Shown piece after piece: positions 17,810 to 25,995 of a stretch of DNA of 64,000 bases (positions within the stretch are counted from its first letter, which is position 1; each line of letters starts with the position of its first letter). Origin of the DNA: Hyphomicrobiales bacterium (GTDB taxonomy: Bacteria; Pseudomonadota; Alphaproteobacteria; Rhizobiales; Rhizobiaceae); assembly GCA_900469475.1 (NCBI GenBank), contig UBXG01000017.1:124001-188000 (forward strand). Reading direction: 5' to 3'. Made by a program: the position numbers and the translations under genes. Below the pieces are notes generated by a model. That model was given only the letters and a program-made list of their open reading frames with translations, did no database searches and was not told the DNA's origin.

Positions 17810-18388
17810 TCAGTGCGGCCGTGTCACCGGGCTCGGCGCATCCGGGTGGATTTCGGCCGCCATCAGGCCTTTCTCGCCCGGTCCAAAGCGGACGAGCACC
17901 ACCTGCCCCGGCCGAAGCTCAGCGAGACCGAAGCGGCGTAGCGTTTCCATGTGCACGAAGATATCCTCCGTGCCCTCGCCGCGCGTCAGGAAGCCGAAGC
18001 CCTTGGTGCGGTTGAACCACTTGACCAGCGCGCGCTCAAGGCCGCTCGTCGCCGTCACCTGCACATGTGTGCGGACAGGCGGCATCTGCGAGGGATGTAC
18101 CGCCGTCGATTGGTCCATGGAGAGGATCTTGAAGGCCTGGTAGCCGCGCTCGCGGCGCTGGATCAGCGCTACGATGCGAGTTCCTTCGAGAATCGTCTGA
18201 TAACCGTCACGGCGCAGACACGTCACATGCAGCAATACGTCCTGCATGCCATTGTCAGGCACGATAAAACCGAAGCCCTTGGCGACATCGAACCACTTGA
18301 CGACGCCTGAGATTTCGATGAGCTCGACGGTATCGCCGGACATCTCCTCGAAGTCGACAACTCCCTTCGATGAAATTCTGTCACCCAT
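17810..18388 (-). CDS. Cold-shock protein with two CSD domains
   Basis: A 192-residue protein with two cold-shock domains. The first is at about residues 25-90 (GVVKWFDVAKGFGFIVPDNG, DVLLHVTCL) and the second at about 122-185 (ALVKWFNRTKGFGFLTRGEG, DIFVHMETL). The RNP1-like KGFGF motif is in both. Tandem CSD proteins of this size are typical of alphaproteobacteria and act as nucleic acid chaperones. MGDRISSKG at 18388 is preferred to the ATG at 18415, which adds an atypical TRNRGLTR leader. It is followed directly by the DUF192 gene. Confidence 0.93.
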   Translation of the reverse strand: MGDRISSKGVVDFEEMSGDTVELIEISGVVKWFDVAKGFGFIVPDNGMQDVLLHVTCLRRDGYQTILEGTRIVALIQRRERGYQAFKILSMDQSTAVHPSQMPPVRTHVQVTATSGLERALVKWFNRTKGFGFLTRGEGTEDIFVHMETLRRFGLAELRPGQVVLVRFGPGEKGLMAAEIHPDAPSPVTRPH

Positions 18389-18585
18389 CCTAGTCAGCCC
18401 TCGATTACGCGTCACACTGTTACGGTTAACTGATTCCCTGATATCAAGATTAACATCTTGGTAACGGAAAAGCGCAAGTCCTAGTTTTCGTTTATTCCCA
18501 CCCTAAGATTATTGCTCCAAGACTTGCGCGAAGCTGGTGCCGCGATCGAAGATCCGTCCAGCTCAACATTAAGAGAGGAAATAGA

Positions 18586-19026
18586 ATGCGTTATCTCCAT
18601 ACGATGGTCCGCGTCACCGATCTCGACGCCTCGTTGCATTTTTATAGCACCCTATTCGGGCTTATCGAAACCCGCCGCTACGAAAACGAGAAAGGCCGCT
18701 ATACGCTCGTTTTCCTTGCGGCCGACGAGGATGCCGAATCATCCCGCAGCAACGGCGCCCCCAGCCTCGAGCTGACCTATAACTGGGACCCGGAAGAATA
18801 TAGCGGAGGACGCAATTTCGGCCACCTCGCCTACGAGGTCGACGATATCTATGCGACCTGCCAGAAGCTGATGGACGACGGCATCACGATCAACCGCCCG
18901 CCCCGCGATGGTCACATGGCTTTCGTGCGCTCTCCGGACGGCATTTCGATCGAGATCCTGCAGAAGGGCGCCAATCTTCCCTCCGCCGAGCCCTGGGCTT
19001 CCATGGCCAATACCGGCTCCTGGTAA
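18586..19026 (+). CDS. gloA: Lactoylglutathione lyase (glyoxalase I)
   Basis: GloA converts the methylglyoxal-glutathione hemithioacetal to S-lactoylglutathione. The 146-residue protein has MRYLHTMVRVTDLDASLHFY, LELTYNWDPEEY, NFGHLAYEVDDIYATCQKL and the C-terminal DGISIEILQKG. His5, the Glu in LELTYNW, the His in GHLAYEVDD and the Glu in ISIEI are the expected metal ligands. Length is normal. AGAGAGGAAATAGA precedes the ATG. Confidence 0.95.
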   Translation: MRYLHTMVRVTDLDASLHFYSTLFGLIETRRYENEKGRYTLVFLAADEDAESSRSNGAPSLELTYNWDPEEYSGGRNFGHLAYEVDDIYATCQKLMDDGITINRPPRDGHMAFVRSPDGISIEILQKGANLPSAEPWASMANTGSW

Positions 19027-19228
19027 GGCCCAAGCTTTCGCGAGGCTTACGGCACGCGCGGAGCCATCCGTTTCGCGCTTGCCGCCCATGCCCATCCTCC
19101 GGCATGCTTGGACGACTCGAAGCATCATGCATCGGATATCGCGGTTATCGTTCCTAATCGGCACGCGCGATATCATCGTCCCTCGCAGGAGGCCGTTCCG
19201 ATGCAAACCTTTTTGCAGGGAACGTCCT

Positions 19229-20020
19229 ATGTGCGATCATCAGATTTTATACGGCAGGAAGAAGCTAGCAAGCACAATTGCCGTTCTAGCCTCATTTGTG
19301 ATGATTGCGGGCTGCGCGACCAAGGGTCAAAAGCCGACCGAGACATCAGACATTACGCCCGCTGTTCAGCCGACGGCAGCCGAACAACTCGCGACCGATA
19401 TGAACAATAAGGCCGACGCCCGGCGACGCAACGCCGACCTCGCCTATCGCGACCCGCTGGTGCATAGCGTCAACGGCACGCGCCAGCAGATGGTCGCGCA
19501 GCAGAATCAGGCGCTCTATCCGGCGCCTGTGGAAACTCCCCCCGAGGGGCAAACCGGTATTGCCGGGCTGGTCACGCAGCCGACCGGCGTCAATGCGAGC
19601 AGAAGCAGCATCTTTTCCGCACCGCCGCCCATTGCCGTCAATCCGGATGGGACGCTTGCCAAGGCCGGAGCCGACGGAGCCCAGCCCATTACGCCGATGA
19701 TGCGCAGTGTCTACAGCACACCGCCAACTGCGATGCAGGCAACGGCGCCGCAGGCGATGGATACCGCCGCGCCGAACGGCCGCACCTCGGCAGACATGCT
19801 GCCACCGCCGGTCATCCGCAATGCAACCTCGCCGGCTGCGGGTTCGCCACAGCCGATTGCCCAGGTAACGGCGTCCGGAGCGGCAGCAACGCCGAGCCCG
19901 AATGTCCATGAGTTGAACGGCAGACAAGCGGCCGCCCTCGCCCAATTCATCGCCTCGAAGAACCAGCCTCAGAACGGCAAGCTGCTAGTGCAGCCGGTGC
20001 AAAGCGCGACCGGGCAATAA
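19229..20020 (+). CDS. Hypothetical lipoprotein, Pro/Ala/Thr-rich
   Basis: A 263-residue protein with a lipoprotein signal (LASTIAVLASFVMIAGC), the lipobox Cys near residue 29. It then has a long low-complexity region rich in Pro, Ala, Thr and Gln (QPTAAEQLATDMNNKADARR, PPPIAVNPDGTLAKAGADGA). No domain is recognisable. CAGGGAACGTCCT precedes the ATG at 19229; an in-frame start farther back at 18908 would overlap gloA and gives an implausible N-terminus. It is probably anchored in a membrane and largely disordered in the periplasm. Confidence 0.75.
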   Translation: MCDHQILYGRKKLASTIAVLASFVMIAGCATKGQKPTETSDITPAVQPTAAEQLATDMNNKADARRRNADLAYRDPLVHSVNGTRQQMVAQQNQALYPAPVETPPEGQTGIAGLVTQPTGVNASRSSIFSAPPPIAVNPDGTLAKAGADGAQPITPMMRSVYSTPPTAMQATAPQAMDTAAPNGRTSADMLPPPVIRNATSPAAGSPQPIAQVTASGAAATPSPNVHELNGRQAAALAQFIASKNQPQNGKLLVQPVQSATGQ

Positions 20021-20143
20021 AGAGCCTGCGTTTCAAAGGATTCTTCACTGTCACTGGCAAGAGCCTGTTAAGGCTTGCTTATTCAGCGTCGGCGGCAGTT
20101 TCACTCATCTGTCATTTTTTCCACAAAAAAGCAAAATTGCCGC

Positions 20144-20171
20144 TTGCGGGAATGAAATCACCCCGCTATAA
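20144..20171 (+). promoter_or_regulatory. Promoter of the first tRNA-Glu gene
   Basis: TTGCGG at 20144-20149, a 16-nt spacer, then CTATAA at 20166-20171, ending 22 nt before the mature tRNA 5' end. The same arrangement occurs before the other two tRNA-Glu genes. Confidence 0.75.
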
Positions 20172-20193
20172 GCGCGCCACACAACAGCTGAAC

Positions 20194-20268
20194 GCGCCCT
20201 TCGTCTATCGGTTAGGACGACAGATTTTCATTCTGTAAAGAGGGGTTCGACTCCCCTAGGGCGTGCCA
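20194..20268 (+). tRNA. tRNA-Glu (anticodon TTC), copy 1
   Basis: A 75-nt cloverleaf including encoded CCA: GCGCCCT acceptor with AGGGCGT, D arm TCGTCTATCGGTTAGGACGA, anticodon loop TTTTCAT on ACAGA/TCTGT, T arm AGGGGTTCGACTCCCCT. This is identical to copy 3. Confidence 0.97.
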
Positions 20269-20308
20269 CTGTTGTTCTTCCCCCACAGCCAATCATTTTA
20301 GCTACCGC

Positions 20309-20336
20309 TTGCGGACGCAATAGGCTATTCCTATTT
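20309..20336 (+). promoter_or_regulatory. Promoter of the second tRNA-Glu gene
   Basis: TTGCGG at 20309-20314, a 16-nt spacer, then CTATTT at 20331-20336. The spacer sequence differs from the other two promoters, but hexamer position and the preceding CCGC are the same. Confidence 0.65.
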
Positions 20337-20350
20337 ACACCGCGCAGCAT

Positions 20351-20425
20351 GCGCCCTTCGTCTATCGGTTAGGACGACAGATTCTCATTCTGTAAAGAGG
20401 GGTTCGACTCCCCTAGGGCGTACCA
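20351..20425 (+). tRNA. tRNA-Glu (anticodon CTC), copy 2
   Basis: Same cloverleaf as copies 1 and 3 but with anticodon loop TTCTCAT, so the anticodon is CTC and reads GAG. The discriminator base is A rather than G (GTACCA). Otherwise the 75-nt sequence is the same as its neighbours. Confidence 0.96.
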
Positions 20426-20511
20426 ATCGCGCGGCTCGACGTTTTCCACGGTTCCCCGAAAAATTCTTCGCCTAGTCATGGATTTTTCTGCGATTTTTCT
20501 CGTTTTTCCGC

Positions 20512-20539
20512 TTGCGGGAATGAAAGGTGCTGACTATAA
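20512..20539 (+). promoter_or_regulatory. Promoter of the third tRNA-Glu gene
   Basis: TTGCGG at 20512-20517, a 16-nt spacer, then CTATAA at 20534-20539. The stretch CCGCTTGCGGGAATGAAA is shared with promoter 1, showing a duplication that included the control region. Confidence 0.75.
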
Positions 20540-20553
20540 GGGCGCCACAGCAC

Positions 20554-20628
20554 GCGCCCTTCGTCTATCGGTTAGGACGACAGATTTTCATTCTGTAAAG
20601 AGGGGTTCGACTCCCCTAGGGCGTGCCA
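20554..20628 (+). tRNA. tRNA-Glu (anticodon TTC), copy 3
   Basis: A 75-nt cloverleaf with encoded CCA, identical to copy 1 across the mature sequence. Anticodon TTC. Confidence 0.97.
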
Positions 20629-20703
20629 CTACCTCTTCCCCTTAATTTGATGTTTTTGCTCGCTAAGCGCTGTTATGCAGATGCGTATCTGGCGTGATCT
20701 GCG

Positions 20704-22509
20704 TTACGGAGCTTTCGCCGCATCCGTGACCCGCAGCTGCACGCGGCGGCTGCCCTGCCAGTGATCGGCGCCGAGCGTGCCGGCGACGTGGATCTGCGCG
20801 CCGCGCGACGACATCAGCAGCTCACCCAAGGGGGTCTCGGCCGCACGGAAGGCGATGCCATCCACTCGGCCGCCGTCCTGCGCCTCGAGCGTGATCTTGA
20901 TGTGCGACTGGCCGACGAGGCGAGAATCGCGCAGACGGTGGCTCGGAAGGGCGAAGACGGGCTGTGGATGGCCCGAGCCATAGGGACCAGCTGTCTCCAG
21001 CCTATCGATCAGCTCCACGGTTGCGCCGCTTGCGCCGAGCGCACCGTCGATCTTCAACGTTTCGTTGGCAACAAGCCCTGCTACCTGTTTCTCCGCCTTC
21101 TCCGTGAAGAAGGCCCGCAGCTTTCCGAGATTGCTTCGCTCCACCGTCAGGCCGGCAGCCATCGCATGGCCGCCGCCTTTGACCAGCAGACCGGCATCAA
21201 CGGCTGCGCGCACCATGCGACCCATGTCGAAGCCGTTGATGGAGCGACCGGAGCCTGTGCCCTTGCCCATCGGATCAAAGGCGATAGCAAAGGCCGGCCG
21301 GCGGAACTTGTCCTTCAATCGTGAGGCAATCAGACCGACGATACCCGGATGCCAGTTCTCGCGCGCCGTGATGATGACGGAGGCGCCATCGCCATTGCCA
21401 TATTCCGCCAGCGCCTCGGCCTCCGCCTCCTGCAGCATGGCGGCTTCCATGGCCTGTCTCTCGCGATTGAGCTCGTCGAGCTTCGCAGCGATCGTGTCGG
21501 CTTCGCCCCCATCGGCCAGCGTCAGCAGGCGTGCGCCAAGAGCGGCATCGCCGATACGGCCGCCGGCATTAATGCGCGGACCAATCAGGAAGCCGAAATG
21601 ATAGGGCGTGACGGGACCATTGAGGCCCGCCTTGCGAAAGAGCGCTGCGAGCCCGAGATTGCCCTGATGGCGGGCAGCGATCAGCCCTTTGACGACATAG
21701 GCGCGGTTCAAGCCCTTCAGCGGCACAACATCGCAAACGGTCGCGAGCGCGACGATATCGAGCCAGGCAAGCAGGTCGATGGATCGCACGCGGGAATCAC
21801 CCGCCTCGCGCAGCAGCCGCAGCGCCGCGACAAGAACCATGAAAACCACCCCGGCGGCGCAGAGATGCCCCTGCCCCGAAAGATCGTCTTCACGGTTCGG
21901 ATTGACCAGCGCGTGGCATGGAGGCAGCTCATGCGCCACCTGGTGGTGATCGATGACGACGACATCGATACCGCGTGCCTTCGCCACTTCAAGCGATTCG
22001 AAGCTGGTGGAGCCGCAATCGACCGTCACGATCAGCGTCGCGCCATTATCGATGAGCTGGCCGATAGCTGTCGGATTAGGCCCGTAGCCTTCGAAGATGC
22101 GATCGGGAATATAGATGCTGGCCGGCGCGCCGAAATGGGTCAGGAAGCGATAGAGCAGCGCCGAGGAGGCAGCGCCGTCGACATCATAGTCGCCGAAGAT
22201 CGCAACGGTCTCGCCCTTCCTGATCGCGTGCAGAAGGCGCTGTGCCGCCTTCTCGCAATCGGTCAGCAGATGCGGGTCCGGCATCAGGCCGCGGATGGTC
22301 GGATCGAGGAAGGCCATGGCTTCGTCCTGCCCGACGCCGCGGCCGGCAAGCACGCGGGCAATCAGTTCCGGCAGGCCGTGCGTCTGCGCGATGGCGAGCG
22401 CCCTGTTCTGGCCGGCCTGGTCGAGTCGGGACACCCAGCGATTGCCTGATACCGAGCGCTCGACACCTAGAAATGCCCGTTGAACTGGATCGACCGGTTG
22501 CTCCACCAT
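20704..22509 (-). CDS. recJ: Single-stranded-DNA-specific exonuclease RecJ
   Basis: RecJ degrades single-stranded DNA 5' to 3' in recombination and mismatch repair. The 601-residue protein has the DHH-family motifs: FGDYDVDGAASSALLY, TVDCGSTS, VVIDHHQVAHELPPC (DHH), GPRINAGGRIGDAALG and the DHHA1 GGGHAMAAGLTV. An oligonucleotide-binding segment forms the C-terminus. Length is normal for the family. It is 54 nt downstream of hom on the same strand, so they may be cotranscribed. Confidence 0.96.
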   Translation of the reverse strand: MVEQPVDPVQRAFLGVERSVSGNRWVSRLDQAGQNRALAIAQTHGLPELIARVLAGRGVGQDEAMAFLDPTIRGLMPDPHLLTDCEKAAQRLLHAIRKGETVAIFGDYDVDGAASSALLYRFLTHFGAPASIYIPDRIFEGYGPNPTAIGQLIDNGATLIVTVDCGSTSFESLEVAKARGIDVVVIDHHQVAHELPPCHALVNPNREDDLSGQGHLCAAGVVFMVLVAALRLLREAGDSRVRSIDLLAWLDIVALATVCDVVPLKGLNRAYVVKGLIAARHQGNLGLAALFRKAGLNGPVTPYHFGFLIGPRINAGGRIGDAALGARLLTLADGGEADTIAAKLDELNRERQAMEAAMLQEAEAEALAEYGNGDGASVIITARENWHPGIVGLIASRLKDKFRRPAFAIAFDPMGKGTGSGRSINGFDMGRMVRAAVDAGLLVKGGGHAMAAGLTVERSNLGKLRAFFTEKAEKQVAGLVANETLKIDGALGASGATVELIDRLETAGPYGSGHPQPVFALPSHRLRDSRLVGQSHIKITLEAQDGGRVDGIAFRAAETPLGELLMSSRGAQIHVAGTLGADHWQGSRRVQLRVTDAAKAP

Positions 22510-22563
22510 CTCTCCCGGAATTTGAGTGCGGCGTCCCTTTGAGGCACGCCGCCGCTGATCAGA

Positions 22564-23883
22564 CTATTCTTTCGGCCGCTCGATGCGGATGACCTGCGGC
22601 TCGCCGACGAGATAACCCTCGTTCTTGATCGAGGCAACCGCCTTACGCACCGAATCCTCCGTCGTCGCATGGGTGACGAGGATGATTGTCTGGTGATCGG
22701 AAGGTGCCAGATGCTGCTTCGAGCGCTGGACGATCGATTCGAGCGAAATATGGTTTTCCGCCATGCGGGTCGCCACGCTAGCGAAGACGCCGGTACGGTC
22801 GAGAACGGTGAGGCGGATGAAATAGCCGCCTTCATGGCTCTGCATCTGCGCCTTGCGGTAGGGCTCCAGCGCCTTGGCCGGATGACCAAGCACAGGTACG
22901 CGCTGCTCGCCCGGGCGGCTCTTGGCGATATCGGCGATGTCACCGAGGACGGACGAGGCCGTCGCATTGCCGCCGGCACCGGGGCCGACCATCAGCAATT
23001 CGCCAAGGATATCGGATTCGATCGCCACGGCATTGGTGACGCCATCGACTTGGGCGATGACCGAATCGAGCGGCACCATGGTCGGATGCACACGCTGCTC
23101 GATGCCGCTTTCGGTGCGCTGGGCGACGCCGAGCAGCTTGATGCGGTAGCCGAGATCGGCGGCGGCACGAATATCCTCGATGGAGACGTTGGTTATGCCC
23201 TCGAGATAGATGTCGTCGGCCGCGATGCGATTGCCGAAGGCGAGCGTCGTCAGGATGGCAAGCTTATGAGCCGTGTCATTGCCCTCGATGTCGAAAGCCG
23301 GATCGGCCTCGGCATAGCCGAGACGCTGCGCTTCCCTGAGGCAATCGGCGAAGGACAGGCCTTCTTTCTCCATCCGGGTGAGGATGTAGTTGCAGGTGCC
23401 GTTCATGATGCCATAGACGCGCGAAATCGTATTGCCGGTCAGGGATTCGCGCAGCGCCTTGATGACCGGAATGCCCCCGGCAACGGCCGCTTCGAAATTC
23501 AGCAAAGCGCCCTTCTCTTCGGCGATCTGCGCGAGTTCGACGCCATGATAGGCAAGCAGCGCCTTGTTGGCGGTGACGACATGCAGGCCGCGTGCAAGCG
23601 CCGCGCGCACAGCTGCATTGGCAGCGCCCTCGGAACCGCCGATCAGCTCGACGAAGACGTCGATATCGGCCTTCTGCGCCAGATCGACCGGACCGCCGAA
23701 CCATTCAATGCCCGTTAGATCGATGCCGCGATCCCGCGTGCGATCGCGCGCTGTGACGGCGACGATCTTGACGGGACGACCGCAGGTAACGGCAAGCTCG
23801 TTAGCGCGGCTCTGGATGATGCGGACGAGCGAGGCACCAACGGTACCCAAGCCCGCAATGCCGATTTTGAGGGCATCTGCCAT
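22564..23883 (-). CDS. hom: Homoserine dehydrogenase
   Basis: Hom reduces aspartate semialdehyde to homoserine, feeding methionine and threonine. The 439-residue protein has the NAD(P) motif IAGLGTVGASLVRI, NKALLAYHG, the catalytic region TRMEKEGLSFADCLREAQRL and GYAEADPAFDIEGND with the catalytic Lys/Asp area. A C-terminal ACT domain (YFIRLTVLDRTGVFASVATR) suggests feedback control by threonine. It lies between the aminotransferase (56 nt upstream) and recJ on the same strand. Confidence 0.97.
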   Translation of the reverse strand: MADALKIGIAGLGTVGASLVRIIQSRANELAVTCGRPVKIVAVTARDRTRDRGIDLTGIEWFGGPVDLAQKADIDVFVELIGGSEGAANAAVRAALARGLHVVTANKALLAYHGVELAQIAEEKGALLNFEAAVAGGIPVIKALRESLTGNTISRVYGIMNGTCNYILTRMEKEGLSFADCLREAQRLGYAEADPAFDIEGNDTAHKLAILTTLAFGNRIAADDIYLEGITNVSIEDIRAAADLGYRIKLLGVAQRTESGIEQRVHPTMVPLDSVIAQVDGVTNAVAIESDILGELLMVGPGAGGNATASSVLGDIADIAKSRPGEQRVPVLGHPAKALEPYRKAQMQSHEGGYFIRLTVLDRTGVFASVATRMAENHISLESIVQRSKQHLAPSDHQTIILVTHATTEDSVRKAVASIKNEGYLVGEPQVIRIERPKE

Positions 23884-23939
23884 GGAAAATTCCTGATCAG
23901 TATTGGGACGGCAGCCGCGGAAACGGCTGCCGCACGATA

Positions 23940-25172
23940 TTATGAACGATGAGCGTTCAGCGAAATGACATTGTGCATCGTCTCGTCCGCGGTGGAGAGG
24001 AAGCGCTTTAGATTGCGCGCCGCCTGGCGGATGCGATGCTCGTTTTCAACAAGCGCTATGCGCACGTAATCGTCGCCCTGCTCGCCGAAGCCGATGCCCG
24101 GAGCGACCGCGATGTCGGCTTTCTCAACCAGAAGCTTGGAGAATTCCAGCGAGCCGAGGTGGCGGAACTTTTCGGGAATCTTCGCCCAGGCGAACATAGT
24201 CGCCGCCGGCGGTGGCACATCGAAGCCGGCCTTGCCGAAGCTGTCGACCAGAACGTCGCGGCGCCGCTTGTAGATGTTGCGCACTTCGGCGATGTCGGAG
24301 CCATCACCGTTCAGCGCATGCGTCGCCGCCACCTGGATCGGTGTGAAAGCGCCGTAATCGAGGTAAGACTTCACACGCGTCAGCGCCGCAATCAGCCGCT
24401 CGTTGCCGACGGCAAAGCCCATGCGCCAGCCGGGCATGGAGAAGGTCTTCGACATCGAGGTGAATTCGACCGTTACGTCGATGGCGCCCGGAACCTCCAG
24501 CACCGACGGCGGCGGCGCGTCATCGAAGTAGATTTCCGAATAGGCGAGATCCGAAAGCACGATGATGTCGTGCTTCTTCGCGAAGGCGACGACTTCCTTG
24601 TAGAAATCCAGGGTCGCGACATAGGCCGTCGGGTTTGACGGATAGTTCAGGATGAGCGCGAGCGGCTTGGGGATCGAGTGGCGCACGGCCCGTTCCAGCG
24701 GCGGGAAGAAGCTATCGTCCGGCTCGACCGGGATCGAGCGGATGACGCCGCCGGCCATCAGGAAACCGAAGGCGTGGATCGGATAGGTCGGGTTCGGGCA
24801 GAGAATGACGTCACCGGGCGCCGTGATCGCCTGCGCCATATTGGCGAAGCCTTCCTTCGAGCCGAGGGTGGCGACCACCTGCGTATCCGGATTGAGCTTC
24901 ACGCCGAAGCGGCGGGCATAATAGGCGGCCTGCGCGCGGCGAAGGCCCGGAATGCCCTTGGAGGAAGAATAGCGATGCGTGCGCGGGTCCTGGACCACTT
25001 CGCACAGCTTGTCGACGATGGCCTTGGGGGTTGGAAGATCTGGATTGCCCATGCCGAGGTCGATAATGTCCGCCCCGCCCGCTCGCGCGCTCGCTTTCAA
25101 ACGATTGACCTGTTCGAAAACGTAGGGCGGCAAACGCCGGACTTTATGAAACTCTTCCATTTCTTTCCCCAT
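23940..25172 (-). CDS. Class I/II PLP aminotransferase (AlaC / LL-diaminopimelate-aminotransferase-like)
   Basis: A 410-residue fold-type I aminotransferase. It has IIDLGMGNPDLPTPKAIVDK, YSSSKGIPGLRRA, LNYPSNPTA, LSDLAYSEIYFDD and the PLP lysine in SMSKTFSMPGWRMGFAVG. This subfamily is often annotated as LL-diaminopimelate or alanine/aspartate aminotransferase. Since rhizobia use the succinylase route for lysine, an AlaC-type (alanine/glutamate) or aspartate role is more likely. In rhizobia it is regularly adjacent to hom, as here. Substrate is inferred, not shown. Confidence 0.9.
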   Translation of the reverse strand: MGKEMEEFHKVRRLPPYVFEQVNRLKASARAGGADIIDLGMGNPDLPTPKAIVDKLCEVVQDPRTHRYSSSKGIPGLRRAQAAYYARRFGVKLNPDTQVVATLGSKEGFANMAQAITAPGDVILCPNPTYPIHAFGFLMAGGVIRSIPVEPDDSFFPPLERAVRHSIPKPLALILNYPSNPTAYVATLDFYKEVVAFAKKHDIIVLSDLAYSEIYFDDAPPPSVLEVPGAIDVTVEFTSMSKTFSMPGWRMGFAVGNERLIAALTRVKSYLDYGAFTPIQVAATHALNGDGSDIAEVRNIYKRRRDVLVDSFGKAGFDVPPPAATMFAWAKIPEKFRHLGSLEFSKLLVEKADIAVAPGIGFGEQGDDYVRIALVENEHRIRQAARNLKRFLSTADETMHNVISLNAHRS

Positions 25173-25382
25173 GGGACAGCGGCCCTCAAAACCGCGCTGA
25201 AGTTCGTTGATCTCCCGGCCAGCCGCGATACGAACTTGGGACTCGCGGCGCCGTATTCATGCTATCTCGAAAGATAAGGTGAATCTTGGGCGCTTATGCA
25301 CGCAAAGTGCAATCCGCCGGTCAGATACATCCAAATTCGGCCTATCCGAACGCTTTGCGGCCAAATCGCCTGAAACGCAAGG

Positions 25383-25835
25383 CTAATTCTGCGTCTGTGC
25401 CGGCGGCGTGCCGCCCTCTTTTTGAATTTCCTGCAGCGTATCCTGGCCATGTTCGGCAGCGAGCTTGCGCATTTCGGCAACACGCCTCTGGTACTCGGCC
25501 TCGGAGATCGTGCCAGCCTTGCGCTGCGATCCAAGTGCCGTCAGCTGCTTGACCAGATCGCCAGCCTGCTGATCGTTGATCTGGACGTTTGCAGCGGTCG
25601 GCGGCGCGTTGAAGGAAGGATAGCCGTCCTTGTAATATTGCTGCGTGCTGGTTTCCACCACCGGCGTGCCCCTGGCGGGCTTTACTATGACAGCCTGAGG
25701 CGGCTGCTTGCGCTTGGCGAAGGCCGCCTTTTCCTCGGGCGTCGAGCAGCCCGCAAGCGTCAATGCGAGAATTCCGCACATTGCACCGCAGAGTACGGAA
25801 TACCGGTTCAGTCTTGCCACCATGCCGCCGCCCAT
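25383..25835 (-). CDS. SHOCT-like lipoprotein
   Basis: A 150-residue protein with a lipoprotein signal (SVLCGAMCGILALTLAGC, Cys near residue 30) and a C-terminal helical segment of SHOCT type (LVKQLTALGSQRKAGTISEA, EYQRRVAEMRKLAAEHG). AGGAAG sits 6 nt before the ATG at 25835, so this start is preferred over the ATG at 25823. It is divergent from phaC, with 160 nt between the starts. No function can be assigned. Confidence 0.8.
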   Translation of the reverse strand: MGGGMVARLNRYSVLCGAMCGILALTLAGCSTPEEKAAFAKRKQPPQAVIVKPARGTPVVETSTQQYYKDGYPSFNAPPTAANVQINDQQAGDLVKQLTALGSQRKAGTISEAEYQRRVAEMRKLAAEHGQDTLQEIQKEGGTPPAQTQN

Positions 25836-25995
25836 AATTGTCTTCCTGCGCTATTCCTTGCTGTGGGTTGCGACTGTTAAATTTGTCGCAGCAGCAAAGC
25901 AAGAGCAGGGTTGCGTTTCATTCGACTTGTATTCCTTTTCCCGCAAGATGTACAAATGGAAAACAAGACACGAGCTGCCGCCGGGAGGATGATGC

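Noticed and set aside
18908..19228. N-terminal extension of the lipoprotein ORF
   Set aside because: It overlaps gloA in another frame and would bury the lipoprotein signal; the ATG at 19229 has a ribosome site.
21349..22449. 366-residue plus-strand ORF
   Set aside because: Antisense of recJ; no recognisable features.
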